A stretch of 64,000 bases of DNA from an uncultured bacterium (GTDB lineage: Bacteria; Patescibacteriota; Gracilibacteria; Absconditabacterales; Absconditicoccaceae): positions 62,001 through 126,000 of the forward strand of contig CAMVOC010000001.1 of assembly GCA_947169045.1 (NCBI GenBank), written 5' to 3'. Within the stretch, counting starts at the first letter, position 1. Every line of letters begins with the position of its first letter. The notes under the pieces are model-generated. The model had not been told where the DNA came from. It ran no database searches and saw only the letters and a list, made by a program, of their open reading frames with translations. A program made the translations under genes and the position numbers. Positions 8,367 to 19,220 of this stretch are shown one piece after another.

Positions 8367-9572
8367 CTATCCTTTATCATTAAAAAATGCGTACAGCTTC
8401 TTCTCAACTGCCAATTCTCCAGTAGAATTTTCCCAATCCAATTGTAAACCAAGTAATTCAGCGGCCTTATTAAGAATAAAGTATTTCTCGAGACTTTCTT
8501 TAGCTGCACTCTGAATATCTTCTACAAACTTTTTTCTCTTATCTTCAGGCATTTGCTGTAAATATTCACTTGTCTTCTCTTGTCCTCCAAATCTTTTCAT
8601 CAAAGAGTCCATCCTACTCTTAAATTCTTGATCAATCATTGTCATAGGAATAACCACAGAAAAACTTTCCTTTCTAATCGTGCTCACATAATCTTCCACT
8701 GCTTTAACAAGTTCTGTTTGTTCCTTTTGCTCTTTTAAGGTCTTCTCAATAAATGATTTCAGTCCAGCTTCATCACTAAAATCTGACTGATTACCAAAGA
8801 ATTTCTTAATATTTTCAGGAGTAAACTCTGGTAAAATTTGCTTTTTAATGTCACTTATCGTACACTTAATACTAGCGGACCCTAAATCCGTTTTTTCGTG
8901 CATGACTGCAGGAAGCTTTTTCGCATCATATTTCAATTCAAAACTATCATTTTTCTTTTTACCAAGGAAAGTCTTCTCCCAAAAATCACTCTCAGAAAAT
9001 TCTGGTTCTCCCAAGTACGTAGTCCCTTTATCCAAGACTTCACCTTTCTTATCAAGCCATTCTAACGCAATTTTAGACACCGTATCCAACGCGATAGTCT
9101 CTGCATCCTGATAATCTGCAAAATTTTTCTTCAAATTGACGAGAGACTGTTCAATTTCAGGAGCTTCCACCTTCACATTCAGCTTTTTTATCTTTTTTTC
9201 TTTCCATTTCTCATTCGTAACCTCAACCTCAGGGAAAACGTCCAATTTCAACGTAAGAGTCGTTACACCATCTTTTTCTTGCTGAGAAAATCCATAAGGC
9301 TCTCCGATAAATTTGATACTTTCATTTTCCTTGAGAACCTCTTGAATCCCATGATTAGCGATATGTTCAATAATTGCCATTTCTAAGTATCCAGGCTGCA
9401 AATTCTTTTCCACGAGATCCATTGGCACATGTCCCTTTCTAAATCCCTGCAAACTCATATCTGCCTGAAAATGTTTTAGCACATGGTCCTTTTCGCGTGC
9501 CTTATCTTCAGCGGTAAACGTAATTGCAATATCATAATGAGACTGATCTCCCTTTGTCAATTTGTACGCCAT
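8367..9572 (-). CDS. tig: Trigger factor (ribosome-associated chaperone)
   Basis: The 401-residue product has trigger factor layout. The N-terminal ribosome-binding domain carries GFRKGHVP (family GFRxGxxP). A central FKBP-like region spans about residues 150-240, and the long helical C-terminal domain follows. It binds near the ribosome exit tunnel and shields nascent chains. PPIase-region conservation is weak by eye. No in-frame TGA occurs in 401 codons. Promoter at 9606-9633 on the minus strand. The leader contains TCAGGTTTTTATC, a variant of the recurring leader motif. Confidence 0.9.
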   Translation of the reverse strand: MAYKLTKGDQSHYDIAITFTAEDKAREKDHVLKHFQADMSLQGFRKGHVPMDLVEKNLQPGYLEMAIIEHIANHGIQEVLKENESIKFIGEPYGFSQQEKDGVTTLTLKLDVFPEVEVTNEKWKEKKIKKLNVKVEAPEIEQSLVNLKKNFADYQDAETIALDTVSKIALEWLDKKGEVLDKGTTYLGEPEFSESDFWEKTFLGKKKNDSFELKYDAKKLPAVMHEKTDLGSASIKCTISDIKKQILPEFTPENIKKFFGNQSDFSDEAGLKSFIEKTLKEQKEQTELVKAVEDYVSTIRKESFSVVIPMTMIDQEFKSRMDSLMKRFGGQEKTSEYLQQMPEDKRKKFVEDIQSAAKESLEKYFILNKAAELLGLQLDWENSTGELAVEKKLYAFFNDKG

Positions 9573-9605
9573 TATTTCTTTTAAAAAAGATAAAAACCTG
9601 ACATA

Positions 9606-9633
9606 AATATACCGAATCTCTCTCCATTTTCAA
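9606..9633 (-). promoter_or_regulatory. Promoter of tig
   Basis: On the minus strand TTGAAA (9633-9628), 16-nt spacer, TATATT (9611-9606), 34 nt before the ATG. Confidence 0.7.
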
Positions 9634-9671
9634 GGGGGAAATTTGCTAAATACGCAAACCTTCAATCATTC

Positions 9672-11156
9672 CTATTGTTCCACCCACTCCATAAAAACTT
9701 GAAAATCATGATGAATATTCTCATCGGTTTTCAGCTTTTTTTCTATATTTTTGATAGCATAAATTGCCGTCGCATGGTTTTTCCCTCCAAAATAATCGCT
9801 CGTTTTTTCTAGAGTCCATTTGAAATATTGCTTCGCAATCAGCATCAAAATCTGTCTCGCTGTAGTAATCTCCTTTTTCCTGCTATCAGACTTAAGTTCT
9901 GCAACAGAAAGTCCATAATAATTTGCTACCATCTCTACAAGATGATCGAATGAAGAATCAGATTTTTTATTCTGTTGAAAGGCAACTTCTGGAGTAATCT
10001 TTTGTGTAACAGTGCTATAACCTAACGTCTGTAGGCAAGCTTCAACGTCTTCTTGAGAGACCTCCTTCCCTGAAAGCTTTTTCCTCGTAAGCAAAATATT
10101 TAATGCTCCTTCCAACTCACGCACATTCGTAGTAATTTTTTCAGCAATTAAAGAAAGTAGATCAAAATCAATCATTTCATCTTTCGCATCAAGTTTCGAC
10201 TGCAGAATCGCAATTCTCGTTTCAAAATCCGGAGCCTGAATATCTGCCACCAAACCTAAAGCAAACCTACTTCTCAATCTACTTTCAATCCCAATCAGCT
10301 CCTTCGGAGGGCAGTCAGAGGACATAATAACCTGCTTTTTCTTCATATGAAAATCATTGAAAATATTATGGAACACTTCTTGCGTCTTATCTTTCCCCGC
10401 CAAGAACTGAATATCATCAATCAGCAAAACATCTACATCATCAAATTTTCTCATTAAATTCGTCAACTTATTACCTCTAATCGCCTGCACAATTTCATCC
10501 ACCAATTTTGTAGATGGCAAATACACCGCAACTTTCCTCGGATCGTTCGTTACAATTTCATTCGCAATGGCCTGCATCAAATGGGTCTTCCCCAATCCAA
10601 CATTTCCATACAGAAAGAGGGGATTGTAAGTAGTTCCAGGATTCTCTGCAACAGCTTTCGCCGCAGAAAAAGCGAATTGATTATTCGCTCCCGCAATAAA
10701 ATTATCAAATCTAAAATGAGGATCAAACAAAATACCAAAATAAGACGATAATTCTGACTTAATTTCTTGTCCCTTCTTCCCTTGAGCACTCGCATTTGAA
10801 GAGGAATCTTTGATATTCAAAAGTTTCTTGAGATCAATAAGCAACGGAGATCCATTAGAAAAAGGCGGATAGACAACATATTCTACCTCAAACTGAGGAT
10901 GATAAAGCTCATGAACTGCCTCTTTGATAGATTTATGAAAAATTTTCTTTGCCTGCGTAAGAGCAAATTCATTCGCGAAACCAATATACAGCTTTTTTTC
11001 TCCTTCTTCGATATTTACCAGTCCAGCTTTAGGCAAAAAGGCTAAAAGTTTTTTAGGATCATGCTGAGAAGTAAGATGAAGAATAATATTTGTTCGAAGT
11101 TCCGTAAGATGAGTTCTTTTCTCTTCGGAATACGTTTCAGGAAGATCAAGAAGCAT
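9672..11156 (-). CDS. dnaA: Chromosomal replication initiator DnaA
   Basis: DnaA is the AAA+ protein that opens the origin. Walker A is YGNVGLGKTHLMQA and Walker B VLLIDDIQFLAGKDKTQ. The C-terminal helix-turn-helix signature is GGKNHATAIYAIKNI, matching the DnaA-box recognition helix. The track ORF starts at 11228, but the first 24 residues are an implausible hydrophobic extension; ATG 11156 (MLLDLPETYSEEKR) gives 494 residues, the normal size. TCAGCTTTTTAT lies 23 nt upstream of this ATG. No in-frame TGA. I see no cluster of DnaA boxes next to the gene. Confidence 0.95.
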   Translation of the reverse strand: MLLDLPETYSEEKRTHLTELRTNIILHLTSQHDPKKLLAFLPKAGLVNIEEGEKKLYIGFANEFALTQAKKIFHKSIKEAVHELYHPQFEVEYVVYPPFSNGSPLLIDLKKLLNIKDSSSNASAQGKKGQEIKSELSSYFGILFDPHFRFDNFIAGANNQFAFSAAKAVAENPGTTYNPLFLYGNVGLGKTHLMQAIANEIVTNDPRKVAVYLPSTKLVDEIVQAIRGNKLTNLMRKFDDVDVLLIDDIQFLAGKDKTQEVFHNIFNDFHMKKKQVIMSSDCPPKELIGIESRLRSRFALGLVADIQAPDFETRIAILQSKLDAKDEMIDFDLLSLIAEKITTNVRELEGALNILLTRKKLSGKEVSQEDVEACLQTLGYSTVTQKITPEVAFQQNKKSDSSFDHLVEMVANYYGLSVAELKSDSRKKEITTARQILMLIAKQYFKWTLEKTSDYFGGKNHATAIYAIKNIEKKLKTDENIHHDFQVFMEWVEQ

Positions 11157-11243
11157 ATACAAATAAGAAACACTAAATAAAAAGCTGATTTTTACCAAAG
11201 AGAGTAAAAAAGCAAAAATGACGCTCAACCTGGAAGATTTCCA

Positions 11244-11780
11244 TTAAACTTTCTGCAAAACCACATATCACACATACTGTCGTGCATTTTTTTCTCCTGA
11301 TACAGGATTACGATACTCACCAAAATCTTTAATCATAAAATAACCTCCAAGCTCCTTAAAATCCACTAAATCATACTGATACAATCACGGTTCCTTTTGC
11401 ATTAAATAGGATTTTGGAGTATGATACGTCAAGAAAATCATTCCTCAACGATTAAGATATTTATACATTTTAGGTAAGAGATTCTCGATAATGTACTCTT
11501 TTTTATAGTACATCACAATATGCTTCATAATAATGAAATCATACTTTTTTTTGAATTCAAAGTTTTCAACTGTCGTATCAAAAAAGGTAATATTAGGATG
11601 ATCTTTGAGATAATCAGGATATTCATTATGTGCAGACACATCATCTACGACATCTACATGAGCTCCATAACTTGCAGCCAACAAACTAAAATATCCCTTT
11701 CTCGCTCTGAGATCTAGAATCTCTTTGGGTTGATGGAGTTGAATCAATCCACTCACAAGCTTTGCCCCTTCCATATCCAT
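11244..11780 (-). CDS. SAM-dependent methyltransferase-like protein
   Basis: Three TGA codons read as Gly extend the track ORF to a TAA at 11244, giving 178 residues. The class I layout is visible: EILDLRARKGYFSLLA for motif I (the usual GxGxG is degraded), VDVVDDVS for the acidic loop, KKYDFIIMKHI for motif IV, and LNRGGMIFLTYHTP, where TGA encodes one of two typical glycines. The degraded motif I leaves SAM binding uncertain. The leader contains TCAGCTTTTTATTC. It lies just downstream of the isochorismatase-fold gene on the same strand, so both may form an operon. Confidence 0.75.
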
Positions 11781-11805
11781 AAAAATAAAGAATAAAAAGC
11801 TGATG

Positions 11806-12315
11806 TTATCTAAAGAAATCGTCCAATCTCAAAATATCTACTCACGGTCTCGTTTCTCACAAATCATCCAACGTAAAATCATGAATTTTCTCACTATAAC
11901 AATAACACAGATCTTCAATCAATACAATATTTAATTCACGATCATATGCTTCCTCTACAAGCATTCTCACCGTCAAATTAGTAGGGATTCCAGCTACGAC
12001 AATGTTCTGAATACCTTTAAGTTCCTGATCCAAATTGGTACGAAAGAACGGAGAAAGCTTCGAAATACGAATTAACGTCTCATTTTCCAGAGGAGCTAGC
12101 TCAGAAACCGTCTGAGAGAGAGGATTATCTGGAGCGAAAGGTCCTTCTTCCTCCTGATGATTAATAAAAATCACTTTATATCCCATTTCTCTAGCACTCG
12201 TAAGTAAATACGAAGCACCTTCTAAAAGGAGATCCATTCAACGAAGATAAAAATCAGATTTTTTATCTCTTCGAGCTTCCTGATAGCCAACAAAAATCAA
12301 AGCGGTATCTGTCAT
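11806..12315 (-). CDS. Isochorismatase-fold protein, probably catalytically dead
   Basis: Three TGA codons as Gly extend the ORF to ATG 12315 and TAA 11806, giving 169 residues. The cysteine-hydrolase fold is recognisable from ALIFVGYQ at the N-terminus, GYKVIFINHQEEEG, LSPFFRTNLDQELK, and GIPTNLTVRMLVEEAYDRELNIVLIEDLC. Active members have Asp in the N-terminal strand (IDMQ) and a nucleophilic Cys in TxxCV. Here they are Gly (VGYQ) and Thr (NLTV). The family assignment is from pattern; loss of function is inference. Confidence 0.7.
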
Positions 12316-12335
12316 GCTAAGAGAAGTTAATGGAT

Positions 12336-12361
12336 AAAAAGGAAGTCATTCCAACTTCCTT
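12336..12361 (-). terminator. Terminator of pyruvate kinase gene
   Basis: On the minus strand AAGGAAGT-TGGAATG-ACTTCCTT is followed by T's. It lies about 100 nt past the pyk stop codon. Confidence 0.75.
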
Positions 12362-12455
12362 CAGACTATACGATTATGAAAACAAAAAACAACACAAGTT
12401 TTTTATCACAAAAACAACAGACAACAACTAGAAATATAAAGATAAGGGAAAATTC

Positions 12456-13880
12456 CTACACTCTCGTAATTCTAATCAAAGGATCTTTATTTTCTCCTCT
12501 CTGTTTATCTCCAACAATAACAATTTTCTCTCACGGAGTAATAAATCTTTTTTTCAAAAGGAGTTTTATGGCTAATTCTTGATTTTCTGAAGTATGCTCA
12601 GCCCATTCTTGCAATTTAATCCCTTGCACAGCGTACAAAATACGCATTTGATCAATAACACTTTGAGAAGTCGTGAAAGCAAATATTTGCTGATTAGGAT
12701 GTAATCCAGAAATAATTTTTGGAAATTTTCCCGTATGAGTAAACACGATCATCGTTTTTATCTTCAATTCGTCGGCCAACAGTAAGGCATGTTTTACAAT
12801 CAGCCTTTTTTCTTCACTGAGAGCATCATCTCCAATCTGCGTAAAATTACTATGCGAACAAGACAAATACTTTTCGGCTTCTTGAATTGTTCTTTTCATC
12901 AGTTGAACAGACTCAACAGGATATTTTCCGACCGCTGTCTCTTCAGAAAGCATCAAACAATCAGCCCCCATTTCTACGGAATGATATACATCAGAGACTT
13001 CAGCTCTCGTTGGGAAAGGAGCATGCACCATACTTTTTAAAAGTTCAGTCGCCATAATACAAGTTTTTCCATATCTATCACAAATTTCAAGGAGTTGTCT
13101 CTGCACATACGGCAATTCTTGAATAGGAATTTCCAATCAGAGATCTCACCTAGCAATCATAATACCATCGGAAATCTGCACAATTTCTTCAATATTAGCA
13201 ATTCCTTCCTGATTCTCAATTTTTGCAATCACTTGAGGAACGGTATCTTTTAATCCCTGATGCCTAACCAAAAAATTCTTCATTTCAGCGACATTTTCCT
13301 TGGTTCTAACAAAAGATGCTGCAATATAATCAATCCCATGTTCCAAAGCAAATAATAAATCTGACTCATCTTTAGAGGTCATCCCCGGCAATTGTAACGA
13401 TATTCCAGGAAAGTTCATATGCCTACGACTACCAATTTCACAATCATCTTCTGATGTAACAAGCAAATAATCACTGGTAACCTGTTCTACAGATACATGC
13501 ATCAATCCACTATCCAACACAATATGGTTTCAAACCTGCAATTCTGCAAGAAGAGGAGGATAGTCACAAAATAAATCGGACTCCTTCGTCATCTTAGCTT
13601 CATCTACAAAAATACGAAATTTTTCACCTTTTTTATAAAAATAAGATTCTTTCCTAACTCCAGTCCTAATTTCAGGTCATTTGGTATCCAATAAAAGTCC
13701 AAGATTCGTTTTCCCCTCATCATTTAACCTATGAATAAGGTCAATCAAAGGTTGAGTAGTTTCTTGTTGTGCATGAGAAAAATTAAATCTGACAATATTC
13801 ACGCCCGCATCAGCTAAAGCGATCAATTTAGCTTCATCGTATTGATCAGTAATAGTTGCGATAATTTTTGTTTTAGTCAT
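12456..13880 (-). CDS. pyk: Pyruvate kinase
   Basis: Pyruvate kinase converts PEP and ADP to pyruvate and ATP. Five TGA codons read as Gly merge three track ORFs into 474 residues, the normal size. The TGAs give invariant motifs: DTKGPEIRTG and MIARGDLGLEIP, two glycines in the latter. Other motifs are NIVRFNFSHA, AKIENQEG, and TRAEVSDV (family PTRAEvsDV). Start ATG 13880 (MTKTKIIATI) is preferred over the track start at 13922. The promoter lies at 13939-13967. Its product can feed PflB (52685). A degenerate second copy lies at 33091. Confidence 0.95.
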
Positions 13881-13938
13881 GAAAGATAAGTAAGAACAAG
13901 TAAAATATTTCCCCATATGCACCGTAAAACATCATTAT

Positions 13939-13967
13939 ATTATAATCAAAACTGCCTTTTCTTGCAA
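13939..13967 (-). promoter_or_regulatory. Promoter of pyk
   Basis: On the minus strand TTGCAA (13967-13962), 17-nt spacer, TATAAT (13944-13939), about 60 nt before the start codon. Confidence 0.65.
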
Positions 13968-14004
13968 ATTTTTGATGATATCGTATGATCAGACTTATTT
14001 CCCC

Positions 14005-14032
14005 TTGATTTTCGTCAAAAAAAGAGTATACT
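14005..14032 (+). promoter_or_regulatory. Promoter of rpsB
   Basis: TTGATT (14005-14010), 16-nt spacer, TATACT (14027-14032). It leaves a leader of about 100 nt before rpsB. Confidence 0.7.
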
Positions 14033-14038
14033 AATAGC

Positions 14039-14139
14039 ATTCTCACAAAGAAATTGTCTTCGAAGACCGCCCTTTAAGCACATGATGTATGAGGTCGCAA
14101 TTCAGCTTTTCTTTGCTTTTATTCTTATTATTTGTGTAA
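14039..14139 (+). promoter_or_regulatory. Structured rpsB leader (candidate)
   Basis: The leader holds a perfect 12-nt inverted repeat GTCTTCGAAGAC (14057-14068) and a second possible pairing between GACC and GGTC further on. TTCAGCTTTTC follows near the start codon. Ribosomal protein S2 leaders are often autoregulatory in bacteria; regulation here is inference. Confidence 0.35.
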
Positions 14140-14802
14140 ATGGCAATCACTGCAAATCAAGTTGTAGAGGCAAAAGCCCACATCGCATCATTAAAAAATG
14201 AATCTCATCCAAAAACTGCACCTTATCGAGCAGAAGTTAACAAAGGATTAGTTGTTCTCAACCCAGAAATCGTTGCAGAACAAATCAACAACATCCATGA
14301 CAGGATCGCAGAAGCAAAAAAACTCTGAAAAGAAATCTTGGTAGTATCAGAAAAGAAAATGTACGCTTCAGACCTAGAAAATCTTGCGAAAAAAGCTTGA
14401 TTCGCATATCTTGACTACAAAATCCCTGGAGGATTCTTAACAAACTTCAATACATTCAAAAAAAGAATCGATACCATCAATGATATGGAAAGATTTATGT
14501 CTTCAGATGAATATAACACACTGACAAAAAAAGAGCAACTTATTTATCAGAGGAAATTCGCAAGAGTAAATAAGATTTACAAAGGAGTGACAAAACTTAC
14601 CAAAAGACCAGATATCGTCATCATTCTCGATGGAGCAATGCTCGACGTATTACTTGATGAAGCTGTAAAGATTCCAGAACTCGAAACAATCGTAATCGCT
14701 TCTTCCAATTTCCCTCGTTATCGAGATGAGAAATCTATCATTATGACAAATGTTAACTCACATAAAGCAATCGATTTTGTAATGAAGAATATTTTCGCAT
14801 AA
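14140..14802 (+). CDS. rpsB: 30S ribosomal protein S2
   Basis: Two TGA codons as Gly merge the track ORFs into 220 residues. S2 features: ILVVSEKKM (family FVGTKKQA region), YKIPGGFLTNFNTFKKRI (family WLGGMLTNFKTI), KLTKRPDIVIILDG (family LPDlvvViD), and the terminal KAIDFVMKNIF. It is not followed by tsf, which sits alone at 48449. The leader carries an inverted repeat. A terminator follows at 14848. Confidence 0.92.
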
Positions 14803-14847
14803 CATTCAAACTTATTATATTATTATAAACCATTTTTATTATCCTTG

Positions 14848-14881
14848 AGACTTAAGGTATATTGCCTTGAGTCTTTTTTCT
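14848..14881 (+). terminator. Terminator of rpsB
   Basis: GACTTAAGG-TATATTG-CCTTGAGTC followed by six T's, with one G-U pair. Confidence 0.85.
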
Positions 14882-14951
14882 TTGCAAAAAAGAAGAAAAA
14901 TCATATACTCGCAATTCTTTCCTTTCAGTAATTTTACTCACATACACAAAA

Positions 14952-15548
14952 ATGCCAAAGTATACCACCATTTGAATTGACTGCGATGACGTCCTATCAG
15001 ATACCATGAATACCTTATTAACGACACCCTTTTTCACAGAGAAAAAAGTAACAAAAGCTGACATCACCAGCTATAATCTACGAGAAATACCAAAATTAAA
15101 CGTTTCAATAGCACAAGGATATGAGATATTTCGTAATTTTTGCATTTCTGAAGACTTTCGAAGAATGCGCCCTCTACCTGGAGCAAGAGAAAAGTTAGAG
15201 ACTTGGAAAAAAGAAAACAAAAAGCTGATTATCATCACGTGAAGATCCGCCGACCGAAAACCTCAGACAGTGAAACGATTAAATCAGTATTTCCCTGGTA
15301 TTTTTCATCCTGAAAATATCATCTTCGCCGAAGAACTAACAAACAAAGAAAAAAGTAAAGTAGAACTCTGCCAAGAAGCAGGAATCGAAATTATGATAGA
15401 AGATAGACTTCCCATCACACAAGAACTTGCAAAACACGGAATTCCTAGCATTCTTTTCGACACCCCGCGAAGCAAACTACCAGCAGGAGAAACAGAAAAT
15501 CCACTCATTACAAGAGTTCGCAACTGGGATGAAATTGAAATATCATAA
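14952..15548 (+). CDS. HAD-superfamily 5'-nucleotidase-like protein
   Basis: Two TGA codons as Gly extend the track ORF to ATG 14952, giving 198 residues. HAD motif I is GIDCDDVLSDT, motif II is LIIITGRS (TGA at the Gly), and motif IV is EIMIEDRLPI. This resembles the 5'(3')-deoxyribonucleotidase (NT5C) group, in which DxDxV/T is followed by a cap helix. In the nucleophile motif (DxD) both Asp are present (DCD). The substrate is unknown; nucleotide salvage is plausible. It has no signal peptide. Confidence 0.75.
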
Positions 15549-15553
15549 AAGAA

Positions 15554-18511
15554 TTACTTTTGAGTCCAAACCACTCTCTTTTCCCCATTAATATCCTTAA
15601 ACTCTTTTGCCTTCACCGTAATCTTATCTCACGGATTATAATACTTTTTCCAGTCCACACCCCCCTCAATCGGAGCAATCCAATTTTTATGAAGTAATCA
15701 TTCTACACCTTTTACCGTCACAAAAATTCCATAATTATAAATCAGTTTTACATATCCATCATACGTATCTCCCAATACAATATCATTAACCGTAAATCCT
15801 GTCTGTCCTCACGCAGAAGGAGTAGAAAGAGCTGTTTTAGACGATGATTTTTCATAACGTTGAGAAGGAGTAACCTCCACAGCAGAAGAAGAGTCTCAAA
15901 CAGATTTCTTCAGATCCGCATTCACCACCCAAACCATCGGCATTTTCGCATCAGCATCCAGTCACAATAAATCACTCATATTCGCCAATTGTTGCTTTAC
16001 TGCAGCCTTACTTCCAACCCAAATAACCAAAGGATCTTCTCCTAAGGTTTTCTCGTTGTGTTGATAGCTTGCAACAGCAAATTTCAGCTTTTTACCATCT
16101 TCTACCTCAATTTCGTCACCAGCCTTAAATTGTCTCGTCGCCACTTCATCTAAACCTTTTGGCTTCTCAAAAAAGACATATTTAAACGCCTGATGTTCTA
16201 AATCCATAACCATTCCATCAGCCTTTTTATCTCCGAACGAAAGCTCATCAAATCTCCACATATTCTGCTGAATTTCAAAGTCTCCAAGAACTTTTGCTTC
16301 TTCTGGAGTTAACCCCAAGCCCTCAAGTTTACTTTTCTCTGCGATTTTTTCTTGAAGTGAAAACGTCCTTTTCCCCCATGCATTCAAAAGATTTTCCAGT
16401 TGTCAACGCTCCATTGAATATCTTTGACGAGATTGCTTACGAATTTTCTCAATATGTTCTACGTCACCTTCTGCAGGATACGGAGGCAACGTCTTCATAC
16501 TAAACGGATCTGAACTAATTCCATCAATCATCAGCCTCGTATAAGCAGTGTATTTAGGCAAAGAAATCAGATCATTTGTCCCTACCAGTTCTTTAAACTG
16601 AGAAGTCATAACTGCCGCATCATCATACCCAAGGGTAAAACTCACAATAGTACCCACATTTCCAAAAATAGCATTTTTAATCTCTTCGGTGAGCTGAGAA
16701 GTATACTGATTTGCGACAATAAGAGATAACTTATACTTTCTCGCTTCTGATAAAATCGTTGCAAACGAATCAGTCGCAAAATTCTGAAACTCATCAATGT
16801 ACAGATAGAATGGTCTACGTAAATGTGCAGCCATATCAGCCCTTGCCATCGCATCAATCTGAATTTTAGTAACCAAGAGAGAACCAATCATATTTGCATT
16901 ATCTTCTCCAATTTTTCCTTTTGAAAGATTTACAAGCACAATTTTCCCTTCATCCATTGCTTTTCTCATACTCAAACGAGAACGCGGTTGTCAAAAAACA
17001 TTTCTAACAAGTCTAGAAGATAGGAACTGTCCTACCTTATTGGTAATTGGACCGACAGCCTCTTCTCTCTGCTTATCTGGCCATTTATTAAATTCTTTAT
17101 TCCAGAAATTCAAAACTACAGAATCCTGCACATAAGAAATGACTTCTTCACGAAAATCTTTATCCGTCAATACTCTCAAAATATGCATCAAAGTAGCGTT
17201 AGGATAATTCACAAGAGACAAAACGACATTTCTTAAAATATATTCTAGCCTTGGACCCCACGAATTACCAAAAAGTTTCTGAAACGTAGACACCACTCCA
17301 GAAGCAATTCTATTCCTTTCATCTTCATTATCTGCCTGCAACAGATTAAAACCAATAGGATACTCCGTATCGGACAAATCAAACAAAATCACATCATTAA
17401 TCCTATGAGACGGAACCGATTCAATGATTTGATCTACAAGTTCTCCATGTGGATCCAGTACACAAACCCCATTCCCAACTTGCATATCAGAGATAATCAT
17501 ATTGGAAATAAAGGTTGACTTTCCCGTACCGGTTTTCCCCACGATATACACATGCCTAAATTTATCTTCTTCTTGGATTCCAAACCTAATTTTATCTCCT
17601 CTATAATCAGTATCTCCCAAAATCGTTAATTTTTTCAAATCAGGATGCCTTTCAACATCAGGAAGATTGGTAGGGAAAGGCAATTTACGATAAAGCGTAT
17701 ATTCTAATCCCTTTACAAAGTTTATTTTCGTAGGCAAATGGAAAAAATTCACCACTTCATCAAACATACAGTGATTCCAAACCTGTTTTGGAGAACTTAC
17801 CACCTTCCCATTAGAAATAAAAGGAGCAAAAACTGAATTCAAAATTTTGGGAAGGCTATCCTTGACGTACACATCTTCACTAACAATCGCATAGGAAAGA
17901 GCAAAATAAATCTGCTTTTTCTTCTCTTTTTCTTTTCATTTAGCGTCAGAATCTTTACCTACAGCATCCTTTCCATCTTTCTTCTCAACAACCCATACCC
18001 ATCTCATAAACTTCTTAAAAAGTTCCCACGCTTGTTGCCAAGCGCTTTCTTCCAACGTAAAAGTATAGTCAAAAAAGAGGTCTAACCTAGAATGTTTATC
18101 GATATTTTGAAACACTGCCAAGAGATCATTCATAGGATCTAAATAAGAACCCTCTTTTTGAAATTGATCCCTAGATTTAAATTGCTGGTCTTTCTCAAAA
18201 CTAATTCGAGTCTTTTCTTTTCAAAATTTCGGTACAGAGACTTCCGAAAGGTCAGAGGTAGGAAAACTAGAATAAAAAGTATTCTCAAAATAATTCTTAA
18301 AACTCGTCGGAAGTTTTACAAAAAACTTAATAGACTGACTATTCCCACTTATCACAAAAGAAATCTGCTTTTCCTTGAGAGAAATAAGGTTTTCAACTAT
18401 TTTTTCTCGATGCTGAATCCCTCTATCATTATCCTTAAAAGGCTTAATCTGAAAATACGTATTTTTACGAGGTTTAGCAGAGTTTTTAGGTTCCAAAGCA
18501 GTTTCTGTCAT
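15554..18511 (-). CDS. TraG/VirD4-like ATPase with C-terminal S1 RNA-binding domain
   Basis: Five track ORFs (18221, 17936, 16991, 16403, 15962) and the stretch to TAA 15554 lie in one frame. Nine TGA codons as Gly join them into 985 residues. About residue 325 is a Walker A, VGKTGTGKST, followed by VLDPHGELVDQI, the pattern of conjugative coupling and DUF87-type ATPases. The Walker B region is FYLYIDEFQNF near residue 570. The last ~80 residues form an S1-type OB domain: IVLGDTYDGYV, YGIFVTVKGVEGLLHKNW, GDKITVKAKEF. No relaxase or other T4SS gene is adjacent. The N-terminal 200 residues are unassigned. No membrane helix is obvious. It may be a nucleic-acid pump or a cytosolic DNA/RNA translocase; the role is unknown. 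Confidence 0.85.
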
Positions 18512-18703
18512 GAAATAAGATACTTTATGTTTTAAAAAGAGAAATATATTTTTATTGTAGAGACGTTCAGCCTCTAAGGTCTATTTTTATTATATACATT
18601 TTTTTACAAAAAGCAAGGGGTTTGTAATAAAATCATTTTTTACTCTTGTTTTTTACCCTCAAAAAGATATACAAGAATCATATTTTATTTTACATTTATT
18701 TCA
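18512..18703. other. Intergenic region between divergent genes
   Basis: This AT-rich stretch separates the TraG-like gene (minus) from the lipoprotein gene (plus). I see no RNA gene and no ORF worth reporting. A -10-like TATATA is present near 18595, without a convincing -35 box. Confidence 0.5.
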
Positions 18704-19168
18704 ATGAAAAAATTTTCGTTATTCGCATTGCTCGGAGCATCTCTAGTACTCGTTGGATGCTGAACACAAACAGAAACACAAGACCAAAATGAAAACTTAG
18801 ACACAGAAACTACTCAAACAACTAACAACTTCGCTGCTGAAGTTTGTAACAATTATTTCGACATTTTAGATTGTACTCTTAGAACTCAAGTTCCAGAAGA
18901 TCAACAAGCTGAAATCGCAGCTACAGTTGAACAAACTAAAGAAGCTCGAAAAGCATTAGACCCAGCTACACAAGAAGCTACTTGTCAAGCAGCTTGGGAT
19001 AACGAAATCCTTCCTCAAGCAGATTTGTACAATTCTTTTGGATGTCCAGTTCCAACTACAGAAGTTGAACTCTCTGACACTACTACAGAAGAAACAACTC
19101 CAGCTGAAGAGACTACTGAAGAAGTTACTGAAGAAGTTACTGAAGTATTAGAAGCTACAGCTGAGTAA
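18704..19168 (+). CDS. Small acidic lipoprotein
   Basis: Missed by the ORF track because codon 20 is TGA. With TGA as Gly the product is 154 residues. It begins MKKFSLFALLGASLVLVGCG: a classic lipobox (LVGC), with the recoded Gly directly after the lipidated Cys. The mature part starts with a Thr/Gln-rich linker, then a short domain with four cysteines (EVCNNYFDILDC, ATCQAAW, SFGCPV) that could form two disulfides. It ends in an acidic Thr/Glu repeat (ETTEEVTEEVTEV). It would be membrane-anchored and surface-exposed. A terminator follows at 19192. No family recognised. Confidence 0.85.
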
Positions 19169-19191
19169 AAATCATAAAAAAGCAAATGCAA

Positions 19192-19217
19192 GACTCCGCT
19201 TTCGCGGAGTTTTTTTA
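19192..19217 (+). terminator. Terminator of the lipoprotein gene
   Basis: ACTCCGC-TTTC-GCGGAGT followed by seven T's. Confidence 0.92.
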
Positions 19218-19220
19218 TTC

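Noticed and set aside
11157-11243. Origin of replication at dnaA
   Set aside because: No DnaA-box cluster or AT-rich repeat array next to dnaA; the two perfect boxes in the window (20470, 26802) are isolated.
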